The notes: generated by a model not told the origin, from the sequence alone. Counted from the first letter of the stretch, positions 11,448 to 24,074 are shown. The stretch is 64,000 nucleotides of DNA from Acanthochlamys bracteata (GCA_019914995.1 CM034140.1:2232001-2296000), one strand, 5' to 3'. Made by a program: numbers and translations.

Positions 11448-12172
11448 TCAGTAGACGACGATGGTGCTCCTCACAGTGGCAGCAGTAGCACTATTGCAAC
11501 AATTTATACATTATTTGTTAGCTCAAATCATGCAAGAAAACTAGTAAACAAAAGAAACAATGTTCTTACTTCAAGGTATAAGCACCACGGGGTTTCACTT
11601 TCCTGCAACCCTTGTAGCCTTGTATCACCAAATACCCACAGCCATTATTTTCACAGCATACTGTAGAGGCACATGGACTAAGTAAGGACATCTGATTTAA
11701 TAACCAAACGATAGGATACAATATGCACCACAGTAGAATAGTAGCAATAATAGGATAAGAATATATATTGGTTCGAGCTATCTTTACATAATTTTCAAAA
11801 ATTTTACACGAGGTACAGAGAAAGGGCTTAAAAGATGATAGGTAGGTCCAAGCACCAACATTGATAAAGATTAAAGAACCATTAAAGCTAAACTTACCAT
11901 ACTTTCCAACAATTCAGCCTTCTTGGTGTGTTTAGTCTGAAAAAAAAAGCTGAAAAATATGTTATAATTGATGACCAAAAAAACAGTAGTTAAATACTAA
12001 TAAACTACAAGACATACATTCTGAACAGAAGGTTACTTCAAGGTATACAGAAATGTCAGAAACTAGTACTCTTTAGCAATTAAACAAAACTCAAGCTCCT
12101 TGTAATCAACCAAGAGAAAACAAATAACTAATAACGAAGGAAAAATCACACCTTCTCAAGAGTGGTCCTCAT
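11448..12172 (-). CDS. Small multi-exon protein of unknown function, about 74 aa
   Basis: Four coding exons at 12152-12172, 11898-11936, 11570-11691 and 11448-11490 join in frame across GT-AG introns to 225 nt. A non-coding leader exon ends at 12826 with a donor, and a TATATAAA box lies at 12924-12917. The predicted protein starts MRTTLEKTKHTKKAELLESM and has a Cys/Gly-rich centre containing CASTVCCENNGCGYLVIQG and a basic KGCRKVKPRG. It has no signal peptide or membrane helix. If the last intron (donor at 11569) is retained, an in-frame TAA gives 61 aa instead. I do not recognise the family. Support comes from the promoter, the splice sites and the frame agreement; a non-coding transcript remains possible. 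Confidence 0.45.
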
Positions 12173-12916
12173 TGAAAATCTCAAAAACACTACCAAATCA
12201 AAGAGTGATCATCTTGCAAAAGTCATTAAATGTAGTTAAGAAACAAAAACAAAAAAAAAGAAGTGCGGGAAACAAGTTAGGTCATTAGGTCAGCCAAGAA
12301 GGTCAGCATACCCCTAAAACACAAGAACTCCATGGATGACCATTATGGCCTATGAACTTGCCAAGCAAACTCAAGAAACAAAGTTTGGGCAACTCTAACA
12401 CAGTTCATAATAAGCAGTTGTTCGCGCGAGCAACTAGTTAATTTGACAATACCAACGGCATTTCTTCAGCAATACTGAACTCAACTTCCTCTAAACTTGC
12501 CAAGAACAACATCTGACAGTGATTATAAAGCTCAAATTCCACAATAACTACATCCCAACCAAACAAATATAGCAAACTACCTCAGTTGATCAACAAACCC
12601 ACAAACATTAGTTGACGAGACCATACTTCTAGCAACTACAACGATCCCAAAAAAGCACTGAATCTAGTTGCTCAACCTCACTACAGTAAAGAAATTTACA
12701 TCTCCTTCGGATTATACCAGAAAGATATCGGATATTTCTACTACTCGTCGCAAACCCGAATAAAACTAGAACAGGTTATAAATCAAAAAAAAATTTCCAA
12801 AATGGCTTGAATTTTGAGAGCTTACCGTTGTTGTTTAGCGAGTAGATTTCCGCTATAACAGAAGCTTGGATTTCTCGCCCGGAGAAAGAAGCGATCCAAC
12901 GGTCCGTGTTTGGTTA

Positions 12917-12924
12917 TTTATATA
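12917..12924 (-). promoter_or_regulatory. TATA box of the small unknown gene
   Basis: TATATAAA on the minus strand, about 25-30 bp ahead of a plausible leader exon that runs to the splice donor at 12825-12824. It supports real transcription of the gene at 11448-12172. Confidence 0.6.
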
Positions 12925-13332
12925 GATAGGAGATTAGGGTTTTGGATAAGGGCCTTCTTTTGAAGTAATACGTTGGCTTTAAGTGGGCTGAGCTGGGCTA
13001 AGCAGTTACGAGAGAATCAAGAAAGATGCTTGGAATCTTAGTTTTACAAAATGCCAAAATCTATAACATATTTGTTTGACAGACAACATTTCATGTATTA
13101 AAATTGAAAATACATAACTATTTCTAACTAAGGCCAATACACGTTATCTTCATAGCCGACTCAACCGAAAATAAGATTTTTAAAGACCAACACATGCCAA
13201 ACGGTTCTCTACCTCCACACCATTCCCTCCATCTTCTTCTTCTGTATCTTTTGCTTCTCCATATCCAGAAATCAATACATGAAATTCTAAGGAAAGGTAA
13301 CCGTAATTCTTCAATCTCAACAGAATCAATCC

Positions 13333-16300
13333 ATGGCAAAATCACTAGTTTCTTCATCGTCTTCTTTATTCCTTGCTTCACCTTTCTCTCCACTACCATC
13401 TCATGGCCGGCGTTCGATATCTGTACTTGTTCCTCGAAGAAATGGATCAGTTAAAGTTCGCGTGAGCTTGCATGATTTGCTACCCGTGAATTCTGTGGAA
13501 TTTGATGGATTGGCATCGAGAGTGGAAGGGTTGCTGTACACGCTCGCTGATGCTGCCGTTGCTGCGGACCCTGCAGGAGCTGCTGCTGATGCAGGAAACA
13601 CGGCGGCAGTGCAGAAGAACGGTGGGTGGTTCGGGTTCATATCCGATGCTATGGAAGTTGTGCTCAAGGTATTGTTGTTAGTTAATTGTTTGTTGTTAAT
13701 GAATCAGATAGCTGCGCCTCCGTTGTTTAAGCTGGATTTGTGTGCCAAGATTTTTTATTTGTGAAGGCATTTGGATTTTGGGTTTATGTTATATGGTATA
13801 TTTAATTGTGGTTGCAGGTCCTAAAGGACGGGCTTTCTGCAGTGCATGTGCCATATGCTTATGGATTTGCTATTATTTTGCTTACAATCATCGTCAAGGT
13901 TGCTACTTTTCCATTGACCAAGCAGCAGGTAAACTAATATACTAAGCTTGAAGTTTATATCATGTGCTTCTTATGCAAGTATGGTATATCTAATGCTTTA
14001 CCTCTTTTTATTGGTCAATTGAGGCAATAAACTAATAGAAATCTTGTTTTTGTAGGTTGAGTCTACATTGGCTATGCAAAACCTTCAGCCCAAGATAAAG
14101 GCAATACAACAAAGATATGCAGGCAATCAGGTGTGTGAGATTTCTTAAAATAAAACCTTTCTATTAGGAACTGTGCAACTCTGTAGTTATTCTGTTTTGT
14201 TAGAAAGAAATGACAAATCAAGCATACTTTTTCACCTATGTATGCTAGCTCAGAAGAAGTCCACTTTGGTCTGGTCTTGACAATTGCAAAGTAGCTTAGC
14301 TACTTCAAAGTTCTCCTTGTTAAATATAGAGATCAACTTAATATGTTTACATAATTTTGCCCATGTTTTTTAATATTTGTTCAATTGCCTTTGCTTTAGA
14401 TAAGAAGTTGAATCAAGCCTTATGATTTTCTTGTGCTTTCTCTCTGTAGGAAATGATACAACTAGAGACAGCACGTCTCTATAGACAAGCTGGTGTTAAC
14501 CCGTTGGCAGGTTACTGCTCGTTCAACATACTTATCCTTTCCATTTTTACTAAAATGTTTTTGTTAGCAAATTATTGCCTTTACTAGAATAAACCAGCAC
14601 TGCAAGGACTTTAAACCCCCCAAATTAACCTTTCGGTAATGGATAGCCTAGCAACCCTCCCCCTTGATGCTTAGACCTTCATGGTTTTTGACAAATCAAA
14701 AATTTCCAATTTTCTGGGGTCTTGGATGCTTCTGTAGACAGTAGATTTTAACCAGCTTCATTCCTTGATCACAATCACAGGATGTTTGCCAACTTTAGCA
14801 ACAATACCAGTGTGGATAGGTCTGTATCAAGCTCTTTCAAACGTAGCCAATGAGGTAAATGGCAGGTCTTATATATTCCTCTTTTTCTTTTCTCAAAAAT
14901 GAAAATGCTACCTGCTCAGAAAATCTAAACTCAACTTCAATATGAAGGGGTTGCTGACAGAAGGTTTCTTTTGGATTCCCTCTTTGGCGGGTCCCACAAC
15001 AATAGCAGCAAGACAAAGCGGAGCTGGTATTTCCTGGCTGATACCTTTTGTGGTAATTAATTTCTAAAACTTGATAATCTTTGTTATTTTCTTGAGCGCT
15101 CACCAAGGATGAGGCATCTTGAGTTGTTACGCCGTGCTCATTATGTCTTATGTTTTCTGTTCAACCTTGAGCTCTCCCTTTTTTGCTTTTGAATGTTAGC
15201 ATTCGTATATGTAAATTTAAACTCAATATCAATTGCAAAACCAAAGTCAATGGTTTCAGATAGAAGGCTGATGCTCATACATCCGCGTTTAGTAGGATGG
15301 AGAAAATATGGTTACCTTAGAACCTAACTTTACATTTCACTGGTATATATATGCTTTACCTTAGAAGGCTAGGGCCTTGATATACTTGAAGTCAGAGATC
15401 ATGTTGCGGAAATAAAATGAATATGTTAATGTATATTTTCATTTTTTGTTCTTGGGAGAGAATCCAGCATTCTATTAAGATAAAAAGGTCCCATTACTAA
15501 GGTGGGTGTCAGAGTAAAGTCGTAAGCTTAGTACATGGTTAAGAGTATAAATTACTCTCCTCACATGATTAAGAGCATACTTCTCTCTTTGTCATGAGCA
15601 ATAAGCTTCTTTCCCTATCCATGTCAAGGTTTTAGGGCCACTAAACATTTTAGCAGAGCAGCATGCAACTATTCATGTATCCAACTGAATATAGAAAGAG
15701 AATCGTTTTTCTTTGAAGTGTTGGTTATGCAACTTGTTTCATGTATTGCAGGATGGACACCCTCCTCTTGGTTGGTCTGATACGGCAGCCTACCTTGTTT
15801 TGCCGGTGCTTCTTATTGTATCTCAGTATGTGTCGATGGAGATCATGAAACCGCCTCAGGTTTAACATACTATCCTTTATTTATGAATTTCTTGATTACT
15901 TCTTGGCTAACCTGCAAGATTTTGACCCAATTATTTCTTTTGTAATGGCAGAGTGATGATCCAGCTGCAAAGAATTCACTTCTCATTTTTAAGTTTCTTC
16001 CTCTCATGATAGGTTACTTCTCTCTGTCAGTCCCATCAGGATTATCCTTATACTGGTTGGTGTCAAACTATTTCGTTGTTGATACTTTAACATTACTCCA
16101 TCTTGTACTGCATGTGTACAATCTGCTTGCGCATAATCCTTCTTGCATGTTGTTTAAGTGGCAATTGTGGAAATGGTATCATAATAGCTACATATGAGGC
16201 CTAACCTACTAGCACAGAATTGAGTATCATCATGCAAGATGGACTACTTCACAAATTGGTTTGGACTACGTGACAAAGCAAATATCAGTGGACAAGACAT

Positions 16301-17468
16301 GAGAAAGCAATTGATGAAGAGCTTTGTTACTAACCCTAGTTTATGATTGTGTTTTAGCATCTTCAAAATCCCATAAGATGCTGATGAAAAGTGTCAGCTG
16401 TCTCTATGGAGATACTTGATTGAAACTTGATTGAAACTACTGGACGTAAGAAATGAGATCTTATTTGAAACATGTTCATTTCATCACCAAGTTGTGTTTA
16501 TACATTTATGCTTTTTGTCCTGCAACTTCTTCGAGACCTCCTAATCCCAAATAGCAACTTGGAGCAGTGTAAAGAAATTTCTTACCTCATTTAGGTATTA
16601 CTGTAAAGAAGACTACCAGAATAATGATGTTCTAACTTGATTTTGAAATTCGTTATTGTTCTTCTCAGGCTTACAAACAATTTTCTTAGCACGGCACAAC
16701 AAGTATGGTTAAGGAAGTTAGGTGGTGCAAAGCCTGTTGTCAGTGAGGGTAGTCGTGGAATAATCAGTGCAGGGCAAGCCAAGCGTCCTTCCCAGCCAGA
16801 ACAGACTGGTGATAGGTAGTCATGTTGTTGTATTCATTTTTCTCTGAAATGTGATGATTACCTCCCTACTAACTTGTGTATTGATCAAACCATATTTAGA
16901 AAGTTGAAGGAAGAAGAGAGAAAAAAGAAACCGAACAAAGTGTCATTAACACAAGTCACTTCTACATCAGATTCTGATGGTTACTTGTCAGATGATGAAA
17001 CAAAGGTATGTTTAGTTTGTTCTGGAGAGAGACATTTTGATTGTAGTTCTACATGTGCAATCAAATTGAAGACTTCTTAGCAATGTAGTTATCTACTATC
17101 ATCAACATTCATTCATATATCTAGTTGGTCATTGATGTTTTAACAGTTTCTTTTCGACTTTTTGATATACAATAATCTTGCAAGAGTTACGTAAGTCATT
17201 GGAAAAGATTTTTATGCGTTCAAAGATGCTTCTATTGGAATAAAATCAATTGTATTGCCAGCGGGTGTTTCTAATGTTTAGAGATCTGATTGTATTCATC
17301 ACTTCAATTGCTTTCTAACATACTCCAACCATTTCTATACTCATATTATTCCCGTCCCAGGAGGATTCCTTGGAGGAAGCTTATGCATCTAGTAATGTCA
17401 AGCAAATTCCACAGTACACCGGCCCTAAGAGGGGCAAAAGGTCAAAGCGAAAGCGTGTTGTCCAGTAA
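13333..17468 (+). CDS. ALB3: ALBINO3-type thylakoid membrane insertase (OXA1/YidC family)
   Basis: Eleven exons: 13333-13668, 13818-13928, 14056-14130, 14450-14510, 14781-14854, 14948-15052, 15752-15859, 15952-16055, 16669-16815, 16900-17005 and 17361-17468. All junctions are GT-AG and in frame, giving 444 aa (Arabidopsis ALB3 is about 462). Residues 1 to about 60 form a Ser/Arg-rich chloroplast transit peptide. The OXA1 core runs from about 112 to 345, with YGFAIILLTIIVKVATFPLT, GCLPTLATIPVWIGLYQALS, GLLTEGFFWIPSLAGPTTIA and SLSVPSGLSLYWLTNNFLST. The stromal tail is Lys-rich and ends KRGKRSKRKRVVQ, resembling the cpSRP43-binding motifs. ALB3 inserts light-harvesting proteins into thylakoids with cpSRP/FtsY. 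The long basic tail favours ALB3, but ALB4 cannot be fully excluded. Confidence 0.95.
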
Positions 17469-18584
17469 TGGTAGAAAGTTTCTCACAACTATTTGACGTC
17501 GCACAAGTAAATGGATATTCATAGATGATAAGAAAACTGGATCGTTTAGTTATTATTCAAAAGCTATTCGCGGTGCTCAATTTTGTATGTAACCTATATA
17601 TCATTAGAAAAGGAGAGGCAGGTGTGCTAGGCGGGGTTGGATTATTTTTGTACTATAATACAAAAATTTTGGCATGACCGTTTCTTAATTCATTTATATA
17701 TGAGATTATATGTAACATAATAGTTGACGTGCTGTTTGCTGGTAGTAATATCGACAAAAAATTCTATGGATGCCGTGTGTGAGTTTGTTTTTCTAAATCG
17801 AGGGTAACTTCCTCTTGTGGAGTTTCAGACTTTCAGTATGCTTGTATTCAGCTGCAAGCATGAGTAACATTGGATGTAATGTTTCTTTTGAATTATTAGT
17901 TACCTCACAGAAGATCGATCTTTACTTGTCAGTCGGAAAATGCAAGATCTATTCCAAAGACTATTCTTTGAATTGGACGTACACAAACGTGTATTTTAAT
18001 TCATAAAAAGTAAATTTTATAAAATTAAATACGGTGAAATTAAATTCGATTCCTCAGACCACTTCCGTCGGACTTATAACGGGCCCGGGTAGTCCTTGTA
18101 AGAGTCAGAAAAGGATGAAACCAAAAAATACATCAAAGATTAATTTGATAAAATAATCTAAATATAGACTAAAGTTGAATTTAAAATGATGAGAAACATT
18201 CCAAAGAATCTCACAATTATACTTTTTATCCGTATAACCTATTTTTTATGAAAAATATTTTCGATTTATATTTAATTACACAAAAACTTAATTTTTTCTA
18301 TAAAAAAAAGTTATTTGTAATACTAATATTTATATTAATTCAATTTAGTAATATAAAAAATTTATTTTCATTTCAAAAGAACAACTTTAGTTTTGAATCT
18401 TTTTTTTCTTTCTTTATAACAGTAATTAATTATCTTTTTTTATTCTACTATTCTTTTTCATCTTTTAAGGTTTTCTTTTTATTAACTTTTTCACATCACA
18501 GGAAAAGCCACCTAACCTTTCTCTTCATCCCATGCCATCTACATTCCTCTTCAAACAACTTCCCCCATGTTCTATCCGATACGG
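17469..18584. other. ALB3 3' region and AT-rich spacer
   Basis: It contains the ALB3 3'UTR, then unremarkable sequence. The 120-codon plus-strand frame at 18248-18610 is Phe/Leu/Lys low-complexity translated from poly-T-rich DNA and is not credible as a gene. Confidence 0.6.
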
Positions 18585-18860
18585 ACGGTGTTTCAAATAT
18601 CCGTAATTAAATTTTATAAAAATAAAAATTAAAATATAAAATTTTTTTAAAATAAAATAAAAATAAAATTTAGTATTTATATTTTAATAAATTTTAAAAA
18701 TGAATTAAAAATTAAAAAATATAATTATATTGAAAAATATATAAATAAAAAAATTAAAATTAAAATTTTATATATAAAAATAAAATTTTAAATTTTTATA
18801 TAATTAAAATATATAAATTATTCTGAACTTAAATTTTAAATTTAAAAAAAAAAAATTACT
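18585..18860. mobile_element. Degraded MITE, family B
   Basis: It starts GTGTTTCAAATATCCGTAAT, matching the inverted repeat seen at 48335 and 32785, and continues with the same TTTAGTATTTATATTTTAAT interior as the 32785 copy. The right terminal repeat is not preserved. Confidence 0.5.
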
Positions 18861-19120
18861 CGCGCCCTACAACGCACTGAACGCAGCGCATCACAAACCA
18901 AAACATCGAAAGCAATTCCACAATCAACAAGCAAAAGCATTAACAATTAACAAGATAACTTCTCTCAATAGGAAAAAGAAAAAACAAAACACAATTTAAC
19001 AACATAAACTGAAAGCAACCTACATCCAGAGCGCAAACAACAGGAAAACAACACCATCAGATCTTCTACACCTACTAGTAATAAATTAATTTAAAGATTA
19101 TACATCAGTCACTATTATGA

Positions 19121-19870
19121 TCAGTGACAGAAGATAATCTTGAGCTCTTTCGGAGAAGAACAGTCATGGGTAAGGGAAGGGCTATCATGAGCATAAGTGA
19201 AAGTAGCAGGGCAAGCATGTTTAAAGAACTCCGAGTACGAAGAAGCCCTGCAAGTCTTGGGACTATTATACATGTTCCTGCAGCAGAGCTCATCAGTACC
19301 AAAAGCTTCACAGCCGCTCTTACATCCAACAACATGTCCTGCCGGCGCTCTCAACTGCAAAGGCCCAGGGCATGTTGCCAACAAGTCGGCTCTACATCCA
19401 ACAACTGGGCACTGTCCTTTCCCTTCATGTGGAGTTACAGTCATTCCAACATTGAACCCATCAACCAAACTAACTCCATACGAAGTTAAATCACGTTCTC
19501 CACCGTGGTGAAGAGTGATCTGAGCTAGTGTTGCCGGAGCTTTACCGCCGGCACCTAAACACTCCATACGACCACCGCAGTCTCCTGTGTCGCAAGTGAA
19601 GTGACCGTTGGAGTAGCTACAGCCCGTACGGGCCCATACACGGCCCGACCAAAGGGTGTTTGGTGCGGAGAAAGAACGGTGGGTTACAGTGTTGAGGCAG
19701 AACCCGCCGCGCTCCAGAACTTGGTGCCCGGCGTTGGGTTGGATTGCAGGGCAAACAGTGTAAGGGCAGTTGTTAACCATGGTTAGTGTCATTGGTGAGT
19801 AAACTTGAGAGTTAGACACCATGGCTAAGCACAAGAACGAAACCAATAAAGCGAAGAAAGAAGAAGCCAT
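19121..19870 (-). CDS. Thaumatin-like protein (PR-5 family), secreted
   Basis: Single-exon, 249 aa. Residues 1-21 form a signal peptide (FFALLVSFLCLAMVSNSQ). The mature part carries the thaumatin signature GHFTCDTGDCGGRMEC and ends near IIFCH. There are 18 Cys in the mature region against the usual 16. The family folds around an acidic cleft formed by the REDDD residues; here the expected Glu lies in LAQITL (Gln) and one expected Asp in SYGVSLVDGF (Gly), so two of the five positions are changed. Thaumatin-like proteins act in the apoplast in defence and stress responses, and some bind glucans; the altered cleft makes classic antifungal activity uncertain. A TATAAAAA at 19942-19935 precedes the ATG by about 65 bp. 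Confidence 0.93.
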   Translation of the reverse strand: MASSFFALLVSFLCLAMVSNSQVYSPMTLTMVNNCPYTVCPAIQPNAGHQVLERGGFCLNTVTHRSFSAPNTLWSGRVWARTGCSYSNGHFTCDTGDCGGRMECLGAGGKAPATLAQITLHHGGERDLTSYGVSLVDGFNVGMTVTPHEGKGQCPVVGCRADLLATCPGPLQLRAPAGHVVGCKSGCEAFGTDELCCRNMYNSPKTCRASSYSEFFKHACPATFTYAHDSPSLTHDCSSPKELKIIFCH

Positions 19871-19934
19871 TGCTGATCAGAGTGAAGACAAAGTGTGATG
19901 CAGATGGGATGTTGATCGAATAGGAGAAGGCTGG

Positions 19935-19942
19935 TTTTTATA
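19935..19942 (-). promoter_or_regulatory. TATA box of the thaumatin-like gene
   Basis: TATAAAAA on the minus strand, about 65 bp upstream of the ATG at 19870, suitably placed for a short leader. Confidence 0.65.
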
Positions 19943-20768
19943 GAGAAGGTGAAATGGTTATAGGAGAGGGTGCTACATGTGGTGTACTTGCAGAGCTTAT
20001 CGTGTGTCACTGGGAGTCTGTGTTCTTTTTTCTTATAATGTTTTTTAAATATCTTTTTTTCTTTTAAAGGACGTGGGTGGGATTTGCTTTAGTCGGGTTC
20101 CAGAAATGCTTTTGGTGAGTTACACATTGGTTCTGTTTTATGAATAAAGATAGGAATATTTAGCAACTACTCTGCGGTCTCTTCCCGTGTCACAGATGGA
20201 ATGGTAACCCACAATTGAAAAGATTCCAAGTTGTGTTGATGCTTGGGCCACTAAAACCAAAAAAGCTTGTAAATTAGAAGCACAGGCGGTTCATTGTCCA
20301 TGATATTCCACGCATTCTGTTTTAGTACTGATTATACAATGGTTACTACAGTTGTTTCTGAATGGTATATGCTATCTATTGGTGTTGGATGTTTTGGCTA
20401 GGTACAAACACAATAAAATGTCTATCGCATGAATGGAAATGTGAAGAAGCAGAGACTAGAGAAAGAGAGAACAATGATTCTGACAATGTTAATAAGTAAA
20501 GAAAACAACGGCCTGGTAGAGTCTGATACAAAAAAAGTTAGGACTACGGCGTGTTTTGTGGACTGTTTGTTCATTTGTTTCAAAGCTAGTAGGTCAAAAA
20601 CAAGCGGAATAACCTAGTTAAGTTCATCTAATCTACAAATGGGTCATGCATGCAGGGTTCCTCCCATGCTTCTGTTCCGTACTGCTTTTTAACGGTTACA
20701 AATCAATCCTTTTGAATTCCATTTCTACAAGTCTCGGTAATTGCTGCTACTTGGAAACATGAAACAGT
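19943..20768. other. Upstream region of the thaumatin-like gene, no gene seen
   Basis: Spacer with moderate AT content. A 62-codon plus-strand frame at 20429-20617 resembles nothing known. I see no repeat or RNA gene. Confidence 0.5.
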
Positions 20769-21024
20769 GGGCGTTTGGGAGTACTTATAAAATGAAACTT
20801 TTCTGAAATGGAAAATATTTTTGTCTTTTTTGAAAAACGAGCTTTATTTTTTTTATTTCTAAAAAATAATAAAAATATGCAATAAAAAGATTTCATTAGG
20901 TAGAATTTTTCTACACTTTCTAAATTTTTAAATAAAATTTTTAAATATTTATAAAAAATATATTAAAAAATAAGAAATAGAGAATTGAAAAATTTTGTTA
21001 GAGAAAAGCAATCCCAAACGGGCT
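20769..21024. mobile_element. MITE, family A (best-preserved ends)
   Basis: The left end reads GGGCGTTTGGGAGTACTTAT and the reverse complement of the right end reads GCCCGTTTGGGATTGCTTTT, an inverted repeat of about 20 bp with few mismatches. The 256-bp interior carries GAAACTTTTCTGAAATGG, GAGCTTTATTTTTTTT and TTTTTCTACACTTTCTAAAT blocks shared with the other copies. Confidence 0.7.
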
Positions 21025-21521
21025 CACAATAGGATGGGCTAACGAGGGATGAAATTGAATTGGCCGAGCTCACCTGGCCCATTACTTTATCGACTGAGCT
21101 TAGTCGTAAAATATATATTTTCAGAAAAGTTATTTTGAAGTTTAAAAAAAAGCTTATATTTTTAAAATTAAAATTATATTTTATATACACTATACAATTA
21201 ATTATATTAAAAAAATAAAATACTTCAAATTTTATGGAAAACAAAATATTTTTAAAATGAAGAATCATTTTTATAAGCACTACCGTAGTGCACTAGGATG
21301 GACTCGGACTCGTGGATCTCTAAAGGGATCCGGCTCACACATGTGGATATATCAATTTCAAAATTGTACTGTAGTTGTGTTATATGTATTTCTGCAACCT
21401 ATCATCTTTTACAAGATATGATAAAGATATCAATGCGTTTGGGAGCACCTGCCTACTTTATTATATTGTAGAAGTAAATTCCTTTCTTATCTATAAGTAA
21501 TGTTTATTTTTTTTTGTGCAG

Positions 21522-22519
21522 GTGGGGAGCATAGTTTTAAGTATTATCTCAATGCTTTCAAGTCCAAATGACGAATCTCCAGCAAATGTTGAAGCTGCGG
21601 TAAGCTTAGGGAATTTTGGGTGTGTGTGCGTGTGCATTGTGCGTGGTGTGCGTGTGTGTGGAGTAAGTTTCAGGAATTATTACTTCTTATTTGCATCTGT
21701 TATATATCTCCTCTTGTTGTAGTTCTTCTAACTGTGTTAGAAAGGTGGGATACTAACATAAGACAAGGTTAGACGTCAAGAAAAACAGTAAGAATAACGG
21801 CCATAAGTTGAAATTACAAGCGCCATTGTTATGATCAACACGCTACAAGAAGTCTCTAATATGCTGAAGCTGTGGTTCTGTATATATTGCCATGAAGTAC
21901 CTGCTTTCAGTGCTATTTTTAGTTCACTCAATTAATTTGACTTATTTCACTAGCCTAGGTTTAGTGTTACTGTTTAGTTTGTTATTTTCTCAAGCAGCAA
22001 ACGTGTGTCACGACATGTCCACTGTGATTATGTACTTGTGAGTTACTTGCTAGGCTGTTGTAAGTTGTCAAACCGAATCCTTCACACACCGCTCCAAACA
22101 TGGCTTAGTGATAGTTTGAAGTTATGAGGTTCTGGTCTTTGCCTTAATATCTCAAACCCTTTCTATGGTGTGATTTAACTGAGATTCTTCTCAAGCAAGG
22201 CAAGGCTAGCATCTTCCTTCTCTGAAGGAAGCTTGCAGAATGTTAAATGGGGATTAAATATGGTATTTTTTCAAAATCTTTACACCAAGTAAGCTTTGAT
22301 AGAAATATAGGCGATGGATCTTCCAAGTAGTTCTGTTATGTGTCATGTATGGGTTTAAATGGTAAACACATGTTGAACCTGTTTAGTCTATCTCACTAGT
22401 CTTGCTACTCAACGAATCCTATCTGTTTTTATGCATCACAGAAACAATGGAGGGAGAAACAGGATGAATTCAAGAAGAAAGTGGCTCGCCTGGTGAGACG
22501 CTCTCAGGAAATGCTTTAA
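21522..22519 (+). pseudogene. 5'-truncated UBC7-type ubiquitin-conjugating enzyme E2 (last two exons only)
   Basis: Two exons with clean splice sites (21522-21599 and 22442-22519, intron 842 bp) encode the E2 C-terminus: VGSIVLSIISMLSSPNDESP and ANVEAA, then KQWREKQDEFKKKVARLVRR SQEML and stop. This matches the tail of the plant UBC7/13/14 group (UBE2G type), which works in ER-associated degradation. The upstream exons with the UBC fold and active-site Cys are absent: the acceptor at 21521 follows a good pyrimidine tract, but 21025-21510 and the MITE before it hold no E2 sequence. No stops or frameshifts exist in what remains, so the truncation may be recent or the exons are conserved by chance. 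It cannot make an active E2 as it stands. Confidence 0.8.
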
Positions 22520-24074
22520 TAATTTAGTTATCATGATCAGCAAAAGTTCTTATCAAAGCCTGCGGCAATGTGGCAATTTGAACGTCAGTGAAATATGTCG
22601 AAGGGCAAAGACTAAGAGAAGTGTTTTGCTCGCTGCTTGATAAAATTGACTGATGATAGGTTGTCCATGTAAAATTTTAAGTTGGCTTTAGTTCTATGTC
22701 GTCATTCAATATTGTTTTCCTGCCCAAATCTACTGAAAACCGAACAGTTGGTTTCTGTGAACAACTTCTTATGATGGTGCTTGACATAGATAATTCTTTT
22801 TTCTCAATTCTTTAAAGATATTTCAAAGATGAGTTTCTGCTGCTGTTATGTAATAGTAACAATGTAACTACTTTTGTCAGAATTTCTATTACATGATTTA
22901 CAAATCATGCTGCAGGCGACTTTGATGAACTTCGGAACAAATTTTATGCATAAATTTTCTGTTACATGATACTTGTGTGATTTTTTTTGTATTTTTTGGC
23001 TAATTGCTGGTTTAATTCTTAGAAATCGTACTAAGAAGTTCAGTGCAGACGAATTTGATTTGAGTACGGCCCTATAGATGTGGGCTATGTTTTTAACTAC
23101 ATTAGGAAGCGGCCCGACCAATTTAATCTATTTTAGAGGGCGATCAACTCCTTCCTAACCTGAAGCGCGCCTGTTGGCTCACCGCTCGCTCCCTTCTCTC
23201 CTGCTCAATGCTAATTTTGAAGTGTTTTCCCGTTGATGAGAAAGATAAGAGTCACAGAGGTATAGTTAGTGGATGGAGGAACGAGGCGTTAATTCGAGAG
23301 TTCAATGGGTAAGTGGTTGTGATCTTCCTTCCTTTTTCTGATTCCCCTATGAGAAAAATTTAACGAGTTACGTTGATGCTTACGAGGATAATCGTCTAGT
23401 TCAGCTTTTGTTTCTTAGATTTCTTTCGAGAAGCTCTTTAAAATATGTCTCATTATTGTTGGATCAATCTAGACCATCACAGTATTAGTTCAACAGTTGC
23501 TAATTTTCTTCTAATTGTTTTACGGTCTAGTTTCCTCCAATCTTAGGAATGGTTGTGTTTCTATCTAGAACAGATCGGAGAATGAGTGTATACATGCTAT
23601 TTTAAATTTAGATGCAGTGATCTGACAACTTTTGAATGCTTGAATTACTGATCTGTCTTGTCATATGATCATTTTCTATTCTGTTCAAATTAGCTAGACT
23701 CCTTCGAACTTGGTCAGATACTATTCTGTTAAATCTTACCTGTACTAACAGCTTTTATGAAAGATAAATAGCATGGCGAAGCAGTTTTCTTTCAGAACTA
23801 TTCGAATCATACTTAAAATACTATGCATTTCCAAGTTTACGTACATGCGTATATCTGATTTCAGATGGTAATCTTTGTTTAGGTGACTAAAGAAATCAAG
23901 GCCTTATTATTATATAGATGTAACAGAGCCTATGCTGTGCTTTTGTGATGCATGGTAACAAAAGGGGGATTAAAGTTCTGATCTAGCTGTCAGCCTGTGC
24001 ATGTCTCCTATTTAAGAGAGAGAATATTAGAGGATCAAGTTCCTTAGCAGCTTAGAATGCCTTATAGACATCAA

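Noticed and set aside
18248-18610. 120-codon plus-strand frame
   Set aside because: Translated from poly-T-rich spacer DNA; Phe/Leu/Lys low complexity, no family pattern.
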